Shown: in pieces, positions 1 through 9,600 of the stretch
How positions within the stretch are numbered: position 1 is the stretch's first letter
How the letters are laid out: the number at the start of each line of letters is the position of its first letter
From: Symbiobacterium sp.
Lineage (GTDB): Bacteria > Bacillota > Sulfobacillia > UBA995 > UBA9673
NCBI GenBank assembly: GCA_020725405.1
Contig: DYFB01000087.1
Coordinates: 1 to 41,691, forward strand
Length of the DNA stretch: 41,691 nt
Direction: 5' to 3'
The notes under the pieces: model-generated
Told to the model about the DNA's origin: nothing
Databases searched by the model: none
Seen by the model: only the letters and a program-made list of their open reading frames with translations
Made by a program: the position numbers and the translations under genes

Positions 1-390
1 ACCTTCAACATGGGAATCGGCCTGGCCGTGGTCGTCCCGGCCGACCAGGCCGACGCCTTCTGCCGGGCCGTGGCCGGGTGGGAGGACCCGCTCGCGGGTC
101 CTGCGGGCGCGACCCCGCCGGCTGTCGACGCGGCCACACCGGATGGCACGGCCCCGCCGGCTGTCGACGCGGCCCCACCGGATGGCACGGCCCCGCCGGC
201 TGTCGACGCGGCCCCACCGGATAGCACGGCCCCGCCGGCTGTCGACCCGGCCCTCGAACCTCTTGTCGCCATGGCCTCGCCCCCGCGGAGGGCCTGGACG
301 ATCGGGGAGGTCGTGCCGGTCGAGCGCCTGGGCGCGGCCGCGCCGGTCCCAAGCCGGCGGGTCGTCATCACCGATAAGAGGGGGCGGTAG
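1..390 (+). CDS. purM: Phosphoribosylformylglycinamidine cyclo-ligase (AIR synthetase), C-terminal part
   Basis: The frame is open from base 1 and begins inside the family's TFNMGIG motif. It ends with an IGEVV strand and a final RVVI strand, as PurM C-termini do. PurM closes the imidazole ring: FGAM plus ATP gives AIR, step 5 of purine synthesis in the cytosol. Only about 129 C-terminal residues are visible; the catalytic N-terminal domain lies outside the window. Between the last helix and the IGEVV strand there is an odd Pro/Ala-rich insertion made of 13-residue repeats (APPAVDAAPPD type), absent from normal PurM. The stop TAG is 2 bp before the next gene, so purM and purNH are one operon. 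Family assignment is firm from the end motifs and the neighbours. Confidence 0.9.
   Translation, partial: TFNMGIGLAVVVPADQADAFCRAVAGWEDPLAGPAGATPPAVDAATPDGTAPPAVDAAPPDGTAPPAVDAAPPDSTAPPAVDPALEPLVAMASPPRRAWTIGEVVPVERLGAAAPVPSRRVVITDKRGR
106..255 (+). repeat. 39-bp in-frame tandem repeat inside purM
   Basis: Two adjacent, nearly identical 39-bp units (145-183 and 184-222) are flanked by partial or diverged copies on each side, giving about four copies. Each unit encodes 13 residues of the form GTAPPAVDAAPPD, so copy-number change keeps the frame. It lies in a surface region near the PurM C-terminus. This is probably a young slippage or recombination expansion, because the copies differ by only a few bases. 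Confidence 0.9.
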
Positions 391-392
391 CT

Positions 393-2675
393 GTGAGCTG
401 CGAAGGAGGCGGTCGGGACAGGCTCCGGTTGGGGGTCCTCGCCTCCGGCCGCGGGACGAACCTCCAGGCCATCATCGACGCCTGTGAGGCCCGGACCATT
501 GACGCCGAGGTGGTCGTGGTCGTCTCCGACCGCGGCGACGCTCAAGCTCTGGAGCGGGCCCGCCGTCACGGCATCGCGTCCGTGTGGGTCGACCCGAGGG
601 GCCTCGACGGGCGGGAGGCGCACGACCTCAAGGTGGTCGAGGTCCTCCGGGAGCACCGGGTCGACCTTGTCGTGCTGGCGGGCTACATGCGTCTCGTGAC
701 CCGTTCCTTCATCGAGGCCTTTCCCTGGCGCATGATGAACATCCACCCGGCCCTCCTGCCGGCTTTCCCGGGCAAGGACGGCCTCAGCCCGGCCCTGGCT
801 TACGGAGTCAAGGTGGCGGGGTGCACGGTGCACTTCGTGGATGAAGGGATCGACTCCGGACCGATCATCCTCCAGGCCGCCGTCCCCGTGCTCGAAGGGG
901 ATACGGTCGAGACGCTGGCCGAGCGCATCCGGGCCCAGGAGCACCGCCTCTATGTCCGGGCCATCCGGCTTTTCGCCGAGGGCCGGCTGCGGGTCGTGGA
1001 GGGGCGCCGCGTGGAGATACTCCCGTCACCGCGGCGCAGGCGGGCCCTTCTCAGCGTCAGCGACAAGACAGGGCTCGTCGAATTCGCCCGCGGCCTCCTG
1101 GAAGCCGGGTTCGAACTCGTCTCGAGCGGTGGCACGGCCCGGGCTCTCGCCGCGGCCGGCCTGCCGGTCGTCCCGGTCGACGAGGTGACGGGGTTCCCCG
1201 AGATGCTCGACGGCCGGGTGAAGACCCTCCACCCTCTCGTCCACGGCGGCATCCTCGCCAGGCGCGACCTCGACGACCACATGGACCAGCTCGCCCGCCA
1301 CGGCATCCAGCCGATAGACCTCGTGGGCGTCAACCTCTATCCCTTTCAGGCCACCGTCAACCGGCAGGCGGAAGAGGTGGGCGAAGAGGCGTTCGCCGAA
1401 GCCATCGAGAACATCGACATAGGCGGCCCGGCCCTTATCCGGTCGGCGGCCAAGAACCACGAGTCCGTCATCGTCGTCACCGACTCTGCCCAGTACGGCC
1501 CCGTCCTCGAGCACCTCCGGAAGACGGGCGACGTCCCGCCGGCCGCCCGGTGCGAGCTGGCCCTCGCCGCCTTCCGGCACACGGCCTTCTACGACGCGGT
1601 CATCTCGTCGTACCTGGAGAGGGCGGTCGGAGGCGGCGCGGAGGGAGCGTCCATCAGGGCAGCGTCCACCGGGGCCGGGGCGGCGGGGTCAGAGGCAGCG
1701 GCCTCCGTCCTGCCGACCCGCCTCGTTCTCGCCTACGAGAAGGCTTACGATCTGCGCTACGGGGAGAATCCGCACCAGGCCGCCGCCTTCTACCGGCATC
1801 CGCTCCGCGGTGTCCGGGCCTCCCTCGGGGCGACCCTTACGGACGCGGTCCAGCTCCAGGGCAAGGAGCTGTCCTACAACAACATCGCCGACGCCGAGGC
1901 TGCCCTGAGGTGCGTGGAGGAGTTCACGGACGCCCCGGCGGCCGCCGTGGCCGTCAAGCACCAGAACCCCTGCGGAGCGGCGGTCGCTCCCGACATCCTT
2001 ACGGCCTACCGTCTGGCCCACGACTCCGACCCGGTCTCCATCTTCGGCGGCATCGTCGCTCTGACCCGGCCCCTCGACGCCGACCTCGCCGCGGAGATGG
2101 TGAAAATCTTCCTGGAGGTCGTCCTCGCCCCGGACGTCACCCCGGAAGCCCTCGAGGTCTTCAAGGCCAAGCCCAACGTGAGGCTCCTCGTCCTGCCGGT
2201 GGGGGCCGGCCGCGCTTCCGCTCTCGAGCTGAGGGGCGTGGCGGGCGGTCTCCTGGCCCAGACCCCGGATGTCCTCCGGGTAGGTCCTGACGAGTGGAAG
2301 GTCGTCACCCGCCGCCGCCCGACCGAGGCCGAGCTTCGCGACCTCCTCTTTGCCTGGAAGGTCTGCAAGCACGTCAGGTCCAACGCTATCACCGTGGCCC
2401 GGAGGGGCCAGCTCGTGGGAGTGGGTGCGGGGCAGATGAACCGGGTCGACTCGACCCGCCTGGCCGTCGGCCACGCCGGTGACCGGGCCCGGGGAGCCGT
2501 CCTCGCCTCCGACGCCCTCATGCCCTTCCCCGATTCGGCCGAGGCGGCGGCGGCCGCCGGAGTCACGGCCATCATCCAGCCGGGCGGGGCGCTCAAGGAT
2601 GCCGCCGTCATCCGGGTCTGCGACGAGGCCGGGATGGCCATGGTCTTCACCGGCGAGAGGCATTTCCGCCACTAG
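393..2675 (+). CDS. purNH: Fused GAR formyltransferase / AICAR formyltransferase-IMP cyclohydrolase (PurN-PurH)
   Basis: One uninterrupted 760-residue frame carries three activities. Residues about 10-205 are PurN: GRGTNLQAI at the phosphate site, then MNIHPALLP with N116 and H118, and a later VDEGIDSGP with the catalytic Asp. Residues about 213-410 are the MGS-like IMP cyclohydrolase (SVSDKTGLVEF, SSGGTARAL, LDGRVKTLHP). The rest is AICAR formyltransferase (RYGENPHQAA, YNNIADAEAAL, VKHQNPCGAA with the catalytic Lys-His). Both formyl transfers use 10-formyl-THF, covering steps 3, 9 and 10 of the purine pathway. GTG 393 is preceded by GAGGGGG. An in-frame GTG at 1011, with GGAGGGG six bases before it, could also start a separate PurH. 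A Gly/Ala-rich insert follows SSYLERAV in the PurH part. PurN and PurH are usually separate proteins. Confidence 0.94.
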   Translation: MSCEGGGRDRLRLGVLASGRGTNLQAIIDACEARTIDAEVVVVVSDRGDAQALERARRHGIASVWVDPRGLDGREAHDLKVVEVLREHRVDLVVLAGYMRLVTRSFIEAFPWRMMNIHPALLPAFPGKDGLSPALAYGVKVAGCTVHFVDEGIDSGPIILQAAVPVLEGDTVETLAERIRAQEHRLYVRAIRLFAEGRLRVVEGRRVEILPSPRRRRALLSVSDKTGLVEFARGLLEAGFELVSSGGTARALAAAGLPVVPVDEVTGFPEMLDGRVKTLHPLVHGGILARRDLDDHMDQLARHGIQPIDLVGVNLYPFQATVNRQAEEVGEEAFAEAIENIDIGGPALIRSAAKNHESVIVVTDSAQYGPVLEHLRKTGDVPPAARCELALAAFRHTAFYDAVISSYLERAVGGGAEGASIRAASTGAGAAGSEAAASVLPTRLVLAYEKAYDLRYGENPHQAAAFYRHPLRGVRASLGATLTDAVQLQGKELSYNNIADAEAALRCVEEFTDAPAAAVAVKHQNPCGAAVAPDILTAYRLAHDSDPVSIFGGIVALTRPLDADLAAEMVKIFLEVVLAPDVTPEALEVFKAKPNVRLLVLPVGAGRASALELRGVAGGLLAQTPDVLRVGPDEWKVVTRRRPTEAELRDLLFAWKVCKHVRSNAITVARRGQLVGVGAGQMNRVDSTRLAVGHAGDRARGAVLASDALMPFPDSAEAAAAAGVTAIIQPGGALKDAAVIRVCDEAGMAMVFTGERHFRH

Positions 2676-2725
2676 CCGGTCCGCGGTTCGACCGGGCTGA
2701 CCCGGCTGCGAAGGAGCTGAAGGTC

Positions 2726-4075
<1,350 letters not shown>

Positions 4076-4139
4076 AACCGGCGGTCCAGGCCGGCGAGAG
4101 AGAGGTCGGCCGGGGCCGCGCGCGTGGAGGCAGGGGTTT

Positions 4140-4973
4140 CTAGGGAGCCCCGCCCGCCCGGTCGAGGAGGGCCTCTATGGCCCGGGCCACCGCGTCCTCG
4201 TAATCACCCTCGGCCACCACGTCGGCGGCCCGCTGGACCTCCTCGTCGGCCCACGGCATGGCCACCCCCACCCCGGCCTCCCGGAGCATCGGTATGTCGG
4301 CGACGGAGTCACCCATGGCCACGGTCTCGGACGGCTCGACCCCGAGGAGGCGGGCGATCTCGAGGAGCGCCGTGCCCTTGTCGGCCGCCGACGAGACGGC
4401 GCTCATGAGGCCGAGGGGCTCGCCCGACCAGGAGGGGGAGTAGTAGTAGTCAAGGGCGCCCGGGTAGAGCCGGTGGCCGGCCTCCGCGGCCGCCCTCAGG
4501 GCGGCGGTCCCCCCGATCATCGATACGTGGACGGCCATTATCTCCTGGGGCCGCGCGGCGATGATGGCGTCCAGGTCCGCCTGGGCGTACTGCGAGATGG
4601 CTGTCTCTTCGAGCGCCGGGGGAAGCTTGTCGAAGAGGAGCTCGTCCCCGGAGAAGAGCGAAACGATGGCCGTCTCGAACGGCCGGGCGGCGTCGACGAG
4701 CGCCCGGGCGGCGCCGCGGGGGAGAGGGTGGCTGGTCAGGATGTCTCCGGAGGGGTGCAGGACCACCCGCCGTCCGTAGTGGCACCCCACGGGACCTGAG
4801 ACGCCCAGGATATCGGCGTAGACGGCGGCCGATCCGGTGTAGCGTCGTCCGGTGATGAGGGTGGCCTTGACTCCCTGGGCGATGGCTTTCTTGACCGCCA
4901 CGAGGTTCGGGTCGGTTATCCGCCGACCGGCTCCGGTCAGGGTGTGGTCTATGTCGAGGGCCAGAAGACGCAT
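4140..4973 (-). CDS. Cof-type HAD-superfamily phosphatase
   Basis: A 277-residue haloacid-dehalogenase-fold hydrolase of the Cof (IIB cap) type. HAD motif I is DIDHTL at residues 7-12, with His where Gly is usual (DxDGT). Motif II is the Thr of LITGRR. The motif III Lys is in ADKGTALLEIARLLG and motif IV is GDSVADIPML, with Ala replacing the common Asn. These proteins usually dephosphorylate small sugar phosphates or flavin-type phosphates in the cytosol; the substrate cannot be read from sequence. The gene faces purD, with 64 bp between the stops. The start ATG is the natural N-terminus of the fold (MRLLALDIDHT). Confidence 0.85.
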   Translation of the reverse strand: MRLLALDIDHTLTGAGRRITDPNLVAVKKAIAQGVKATLITGRRYTGSAAVYADILGVSGPVGCHYGRRVVLHPSGDILTSHPLPRGAARALVDAARPFETAIVSLFSGDELLFDKLPPALEETAISQYAQADLDAIIAARPQEIMAVHVSMIGGTAALRAAAEAGHRLYPGALDYYYSPSWSGEPLGLMSAVSSAADKGTALLEIARLLGVEPSETVAMGDSVADIPMLREAGVGVAMPWADEEVQRAADVVAEGDYEDAVARAIEALLDRAGGAP

Positions 4974-5024
4974 CGGTCGACCTCCCGGGCTCTGGATGCC
5001 GGCCTCACCCGGCGGGCTCCCGGA

Positions 5025-5060
5025 CCGGACGGGTCCCGGTCCGGACGGGTCCCGGTCCGG
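5025..5060. repeat. 16-bp GC-rich direct repeat
   Basis: The unit ccggacgggtcccggt occurs twice in tandem (5025-5040 and 5041-5056) and is followed by a partial third copy. It lies in the roughly 200-bp gap between two leftward genes, upstream of the HAD gene. No promoter motif stands out. Its role is unknown; simple slippage is enough to explain it. Confidence 0.7.
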
Positions 5061-5175
5061 CGGCCGGCTGGCGCGGGGCGAGGGGGGGCAGCGGCGGGCC
5101 CCCTGCGCCGGGCGCTGAATGTCCCGGGTATTCCCCGCTAGCGGTAGGTCTCCCTCCCGGCGGCGGCGTAGGGCG

Positions 5176-5844
5176 TCAGTCGATGAGACCGAGGATGTGC
5201 CGGAGGCGCCCGTGGATGCTCTCCAGCTCCTCCAGACGCACCTCCTGGATGGCCGCGATGGTCTCCACCCGGTGGACCACCCCGGCCCAATCGTGGGTCC
5301 GGCGGGCGTCGAGGAGCTCGGACTCCTCGCGGCGGATGTCCCCCACCGTGTCCCGCAGAGAGACCCGGCTGTGCCAGATGCTGTTCATGGCCCCCTCCAG
5401 GGAGGTCAGGGCTCTCTCCCCGAGAGCCACTCGACCCGAGCGGAGCAGACCCACCCGGCGGCTGATGGACCGGCTCACGCCGGCTATCTCCCCGAGAAGG
5501 TCGGCGATGGCCTGGCGGTTAGCCCGGACCGCCCGGACCGCTTCGAGGGCCCGCTCGTGCCGGTCGTGGCCGGGCTCCGCGGCCGCGGCGAGGACGTCCT
5601 CGCTGACATCCTCGAGGTCGTCGAGGAGGGCGGCGAGGCCGGCGAGCATGGCCTCCACCTGGCCAAGGCAGGTCTGAGTGGCCGTCACGCCGGGTGGAGG
5701 CGAGGTCTCCTCCCGGGCCCAGGGCGCCAGCCGGGCCGGGCTCACGCCGACGGCCACGGCGGCTGCGGCCGCCGCGGCCACGAGCCCGGCCGCGAGCAGG
5801 AGAACGACCACGCCCGTGCGGGCGCGCCGGCGGGACTTAACCAA
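5176..5844 (-). CDS. Membrane-anchored helical protein of unknown function
   Basis: A 222-residue protein I do not recognise. It starts MVKSRRRARTG, a basic head, followed by a hydrophobic Ala/Val/Leu segment at about residues 12-34 that would act as a signal anchor or uncleaved signal peptide. The rest is charged and almost wholly helical, with heptad-like Leu/Ile spacing at about 55-220, so a coiled-coil extracytoplasmic domain is likely. There are two Cys-free helical blocks and no catalytic motif. It stands alone between the HAD gene and a long non-coding stretch. Coding is supported by strong GC3 and a sensible signal-anchor start. Confidence 0.65.
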   Translation of the reverse strand: MVKSRRRARTGVVVLLLAAGLVAAAAAAAVAVGVSPARLAPWAREETSPPPGVTATQTCLGQVEAMLAGLAALLDDLEDVSEDVLAAAAEPGHDRHERALEAVRAVRANRQAIADLLGEIAGVSRSISRRVGLLRSGRVALGERALTSLEGAMNSIWHSRVSLRDTVGDIRREESELLDARRTHDWAGVVHRVETIAAIQEVRLEELESIHGRLRHILGLID

Positions 5845-6243
5845 GACTGGCCTCCGTTCTGCGGGAGCTTCGGCCCGACCGGACCGCCCCGCGGCCCGCC
5901 TCCGGGGCGCTCCCCGCGCCGCCGCGCCGTGCGGTCGGGCCGACCCTAGCTTTCCCCGCCCCCCGGGCTCTACCCCTCCTCGCTCGGAGGAGCGGACACG
6001 GCCTTGCAGCGAATCCCTCCGCGGGCTGGGCCAGGCATCGAGCCTCGGCCGTGGTGCGGGGATCCCCCCGTCTGTGGCGACCTTCCGGGGGCAGGCCGCC
6101 GGCTGGTCGCCGGAAGGCGAGTGGCTCTATCTCGTGGCGATCCAGCCGCCGGAAGGGACACCTTACCAGGGCTTTCAATCCCCGCAAGATTTTGCTGAAA
6201 GTACCTGGCGAAACATGGAGGAATAGAAAGAAACTTGTAGAAC
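5845..6243. other. Non-coding leader region upstream of the riboswitch
   Basis: About 400 bp with no clear gene. Frames crossing it on the minus strand lack start context and read as Arg/Pro-rich shadow translations. From about 6160 the DNA becomes noticeably richer in A and T than its surroundings, as expected near a promoter for the riboswitch transcript. A TTGCTG at about 6192 is a possible -35, but no convincing -10 pairs with it. A short rightward open frame at 6074-6226 is listed separately. Confidence 0.5.
6074..6226 (+). CDS. Possible 50-residue ORF or gene remnant
   Basis: A short frame starting at GTG 6074. Its translation (GQAAGWSPEGEWLYLVAIQ, then a Gln/Glu-rich tail ending RNMEE) looks more like real protein than the Arg-rich shadows around it. 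The WSPEGEWLYLV part resembles one blade of a beta-propeller. The ribosome site is weak (GGGGA too far upstream). It could be the tail of a decayed gene or chance. It ends about 18 bases before the riboswitch. Confidence 0.25.
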   Translation: MATFRGQAAGWSPEGEWLYLVAIQPPEGTPYQGFQSPQDFAESTWRNMEE

Positions 6244-6333
6244 GGGACTCCCGGCGATAAGGGCAAACCCGTCGAAAGACGGGGACGCAAAGCCTCGGGT
6301 CTAAGGCCGAAGGGCTATGACGGCCGGGCTGCC
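6244..6333 (+). ncRNA. Cyclic di-GMP-I (GEMM-I) riboswitch aptamer
   Basis: All the GEMM-I landmarks are present in order. There is GGGCAAACC, then a perfect hairpin CCCGTC-GAAA-GACGGG with the GNRA loop, then the signature GGGACGCAAAGCC joining segment. The receptor side is GGTCTAAGGCC, followed by a second hairpin arm, and the 3' strand GGCCGGGCTGCC that closes P1. P1 can be drawn between CCCGG at 6250-6254 and CCGGG at 6324-6328. The aptamer binds c-di-GMP in the nascent RNA. It leads rightward into the small peptide and the HD-GYP histidine kinase, so it should link their expression to c-di-GMP level. Confidence 0.93.
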
Positions 6334-6365
6334 GAACCTCACGTCCCAGCCATCGCTTGTCCTTC

Positions 6366-6398
6366 AAGGCAGCCCGCGCCTGACGCGCGGGCTGCCTT
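6366..6398 (+). terminator. Riboswitch expression platform: strong hairpin, likely terminator
   Basis: A perfect 14-bp stem (6366-6379 with 6385-6398) around a 5-base loop. The 5' arm contains GGCAGCCCG (6368-6376), the exact complement of the aptamer's P1 3' strand CGGGCTGCC (6325-6333). The two pairings are mutually exclusive. If c-di-GMP stabilises P1, the hairpin is free to form; without ligand the P1 strand can pair with the hairpin's 5' arm. That predicts an OFF switch. The T tract after the stem is short (TT then GCCG), so termination may be weak or need a factor. Confidence 0.75.
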
Positions 6399-6502
6399 GC
6401 CGCCCTCCGCCGCCCGAGCGACGCCTTGCCCTTCGCGGGACGACCGACCTGCAGGCCCTGCCAGCGCGTGGCAGGTCTGTAGTATGATGGGGGGGATAAT
6501 GG

Positions 6503-6601
6503 ATGAGGCGCATCGTCACGACCCTGCTGTTCATCCTGGCCCTGGCTCTCTCGGCGGCGGCGAACCTCGGGCTCCCGTGGGGGCCCCCGGCTCCGCCCTG
6601 A
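6503..6601 (+). CDS. Predicted 32-residue hydrophobic peptide
   Basis: A small frame missed by length filters. It starts MRRIVTTLLFILALALSAAA, a basic head and one hydrophobic helix, and ends in a Gly/Pro/Trp-rich tail followed by two stops in tandem (TGATGA). Codon third positions are almost all G or C, like the real genes here. A GGGGGGG run lies 7 bases before the ATG. It sits between the riboswitch hairpin and the kinase, 41 bp before the kinase start, so the two are probably co-transcribed. It could be a membrane micropeptide partner of the kinase, a leader peptide, or a small secreted peptide. No family is recognised. Confidence 0.5.
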   Translation: MRRIVTTLLFILALALSAAANLGLPWGPPAPP

Positions 6602-6642
6602 TGAGACGCGCCTAAGCCAGGGGCAAGGCGGGCGGGAGCGGC

Positions 6643-9600
6643 GTGTTAGGGCTAACGTTCAACACCTATAGGACGGTCCTCACGGTTTCGAGCATCATCC
6701 TTATCATCGGGACGTTAGCGACCCTGGGCGGTTGCCCGCCCGCCTTCCTTTTGGCGGCCTTCGTCCTCACCTACGTCGCGGCCGAGTGGTTCCAGGTCGT
6801 CTTTCCGTCCGGGGCGGCCCTGTCCTTCGGCTCGACGGTGACCCTGGCGGCCATCGCCTGGCTCGGCCCGCAAGCAGGTGTTCTTCTCCAGAGCGCCGGG
6901 GCCCTCGCGAGCGGGGTAATCACCCGGACGCCGGCGGTCCGCCTCGCGGAGAACTTCTCGAACTACGTCCTTTCGGCCGCCGGAGCCGCCCTCGTCTACA
7001 GGGCTCTCGGCGGGGCTCCCGGGCAGGCCCCCGGAAGCGGGATGCCGGCCCTGGCACTTTCCATCGTCACCCTCTGCGCCGCGCAGGCTCTCTTCACCGC
7101 CCTGGCTCTCAGCCTCTACAAGGTCCGGCCTCTCTGGGCCTGCCTCAGGGACTTGGGGGGCCTGTCCCTGCTCCTGTCTCTCGGGGCCGCGTCTCTCTCC
7201 ATCCCTTTCCTCTGGGGCCTCGAGGTGTTCGGCCCTTCGACCGCGCTGGTCGCCACGGTGGTGGTCATCGTCCTGGCCTCGAGCGTGTCGCGGGTGGCCG
7301 CCCTGCGGTCTCAGCGCCGGGCCCTGACCCGTCTCTTGCCCCTCGCCCCGGCGCCGCAGACCGGAGTGTCCGACCGCGCGGAGGCGCTCTTCAGTCTCGT
7401 CTCCGCCCTGGCCTCGGCCGCGGGCCTCCCCGTCGAGGAGGCCGAGGCCCTGCAGAACGCGGCCCTCCTCCACGACGCCGGCTTCACCGAAACGGACGCT
7501 CAGGCCGCCGCGAGCCAGGACCCCCTGACGCCCGAACAGCTCCGGAAGATACGAGAGCACCCCCGCCGGGCGGCAATGCGGGTGGGCGAGGTCGGGAACC
7601 TCCTGTGGGTGGCGAGGATTCTCGAGACCCATCACGAGCACTACAACGGGTGGGGGTACCCTTTCGGGCTGAAGGGGGACGAGATACCGCTGCCCGCGGC
7701 TCTCCTGGGGTTGGCCGAAGCCTACCTGGCCCTCACTACCCCGCGGCCCTACCGGACCGGGACGAGGAGTCCCCAGCAGACCGTGGAGTACCTGAGAGCC
7801 CACAGCGGCGAGCAGTTCCATCCGGCCGCCGTCGCCGCCATCGAGAAGCTCCTGGAGTCCGGGGCTCTCGAACGGCTGGATACCCCGGGTGCTTCCCGCC
7901 TGGTCGAGGAGGCCGTGTCCCGGCTTAGACGGGCCAAGGAGCTGCCTGGCCTGCCGGGGAGGCCTTTCCCCGAGGCGACGCCGCGGGGTTTCTGGCTCGC
8001 CCCGGTCTGGAGGACCCGCTGGCTCCTCGCGCGGCTCTTCTCGCCGTGGACCGCGGTTCAGGTCCTCCACCGGACGAGCGATTGGTACCGCAGCCTCTAC
8101 GAGCTCGGGCAGGTCTTCAGCTCTTCGCTCGACCTCGGGGACATCGCCCGCCATCTCTCGCAGGCCGTCCACAACCTGACCACCCTCCCGTGCGAGGTCT
8201 GCCTGGTCCAGGAGGACGGCGAGACGCTGTCGCCGGTGGCCTCTCTGGGCCTGCCGCCCGGGGCCACGGCCGGCCTCACCCGGAAGGTCAACCGGGGACT
8301 CACCGGGGTCGCCTTCGCCGAATCACGGCCCGTCGTCTCCCTGGACATGTCGAACGACCCGCGGGCGCTCCAACCGGACAAGGTCAGGGAGCTCGGTCTG
8401 AAATCCTACATGGTCGTCCCCCTGGCCGTCGCCGGCACGCCTCTCGGGACCATTTCGGTGTACTCGCCTGCCGTCGAGCGGTTCTCTCCCGCCGAGTCCG
8501 AGATTCTCACGGCCGTAGCCAACCTCGCCGCGCTCACCCTCCAGAACGCGGTCCTCTACGCCAAGGCCTCCGACCGCCTGGTGGAGCTCATCGAGACCCA
8601 GTCGTTCCTGAGGACGGTCCTCAACACGGCGCCCATCGGCATTCTGACCCTGGACGCCCGGGGCCGGCTGTCGCTGGCTAACCGCGTGGCCTATCATTAT
8701 CTCGAGACTCTCGGTCTCGAGGCCGGGAGCGGGGGCGTCGGGAAAGGAGGCGGGGCTCGGGACGGAAACGGGGCCGGGGGAGCCGGGCAGGGCGATTTGG
8801 CCGAGGGGCTGCGGGCCCGGCTGGGCTTCGAGCTTCGCGGGGCGTCGTCGGCCGGAGGCGAGGTCGCCGGACCCGAGACGGTGCGGGTGGCTGGGACGGG
8901 CGGGGACCGCTTCTTCCAGGTGTGGGTCGCGCCGCTCGGCGACACCCGCAGGGAGAGGGCGGGCGGGCTCCTGGTCATACTGAACGACGTGAGCGCGGCC
9001 AAGAAACTCGAGGCCGAGGCCTCCCGCAACGAACGTCTGGCTGCCGCGGGCGAGATGGCCGCCCGGGCCGCTCACGAGATTCGCAACCCGCTGACGTCTC
9101 TGCAGGGCTTCGCCCAGCTTCTACGTCTCTACTGTCCGGTGAGGGACCAGTGGGGCGAGTGCTCGACCTTCATCGACCGAATCAGGGAGGAGGTCGAGCG
9201 CCTGGACGAGATAGTCGAGTCCATGCTCGTCCTCGCCCGCCCGGCCTGCCCCGACATCACCCGAGGGGACCTTTCTCTCCCGGTGCTGGAGGTCGTCAGC
9301 GGCTACGCCGGCCGGGCGGCCGAACTCGCGACGGTGCTCGAAGGACCGGTTGAACCCGGGGGAGTGACGGCCTACTTCGACTCCCGCCAGATACGGCAGG
9401 TCTTGATGAACCTCATCCAGAACGCCCTCGACGCCGTGTCCGGGCCGGGGGGGCCGCCGCCCGGCCAGCGGCGCGTCGTTGTCTCCGTGGGCTTCCGGCG
9501 ACGAAGCGGCCGCCGATTGGCCTGCGTCAGGGTCAGGGACAACGGGCCGGGCCTGCCGCCCGGGGACGAAGCCCAGATTTTCACGCCCTTTTTCACCACC

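Noticed and set aside
5837-6367. 176-residue leftward frame across the riboswitch
   Set aside because: It crosses the GEMM-I aptamer in antisense and has no domain pattern or ribosome site.
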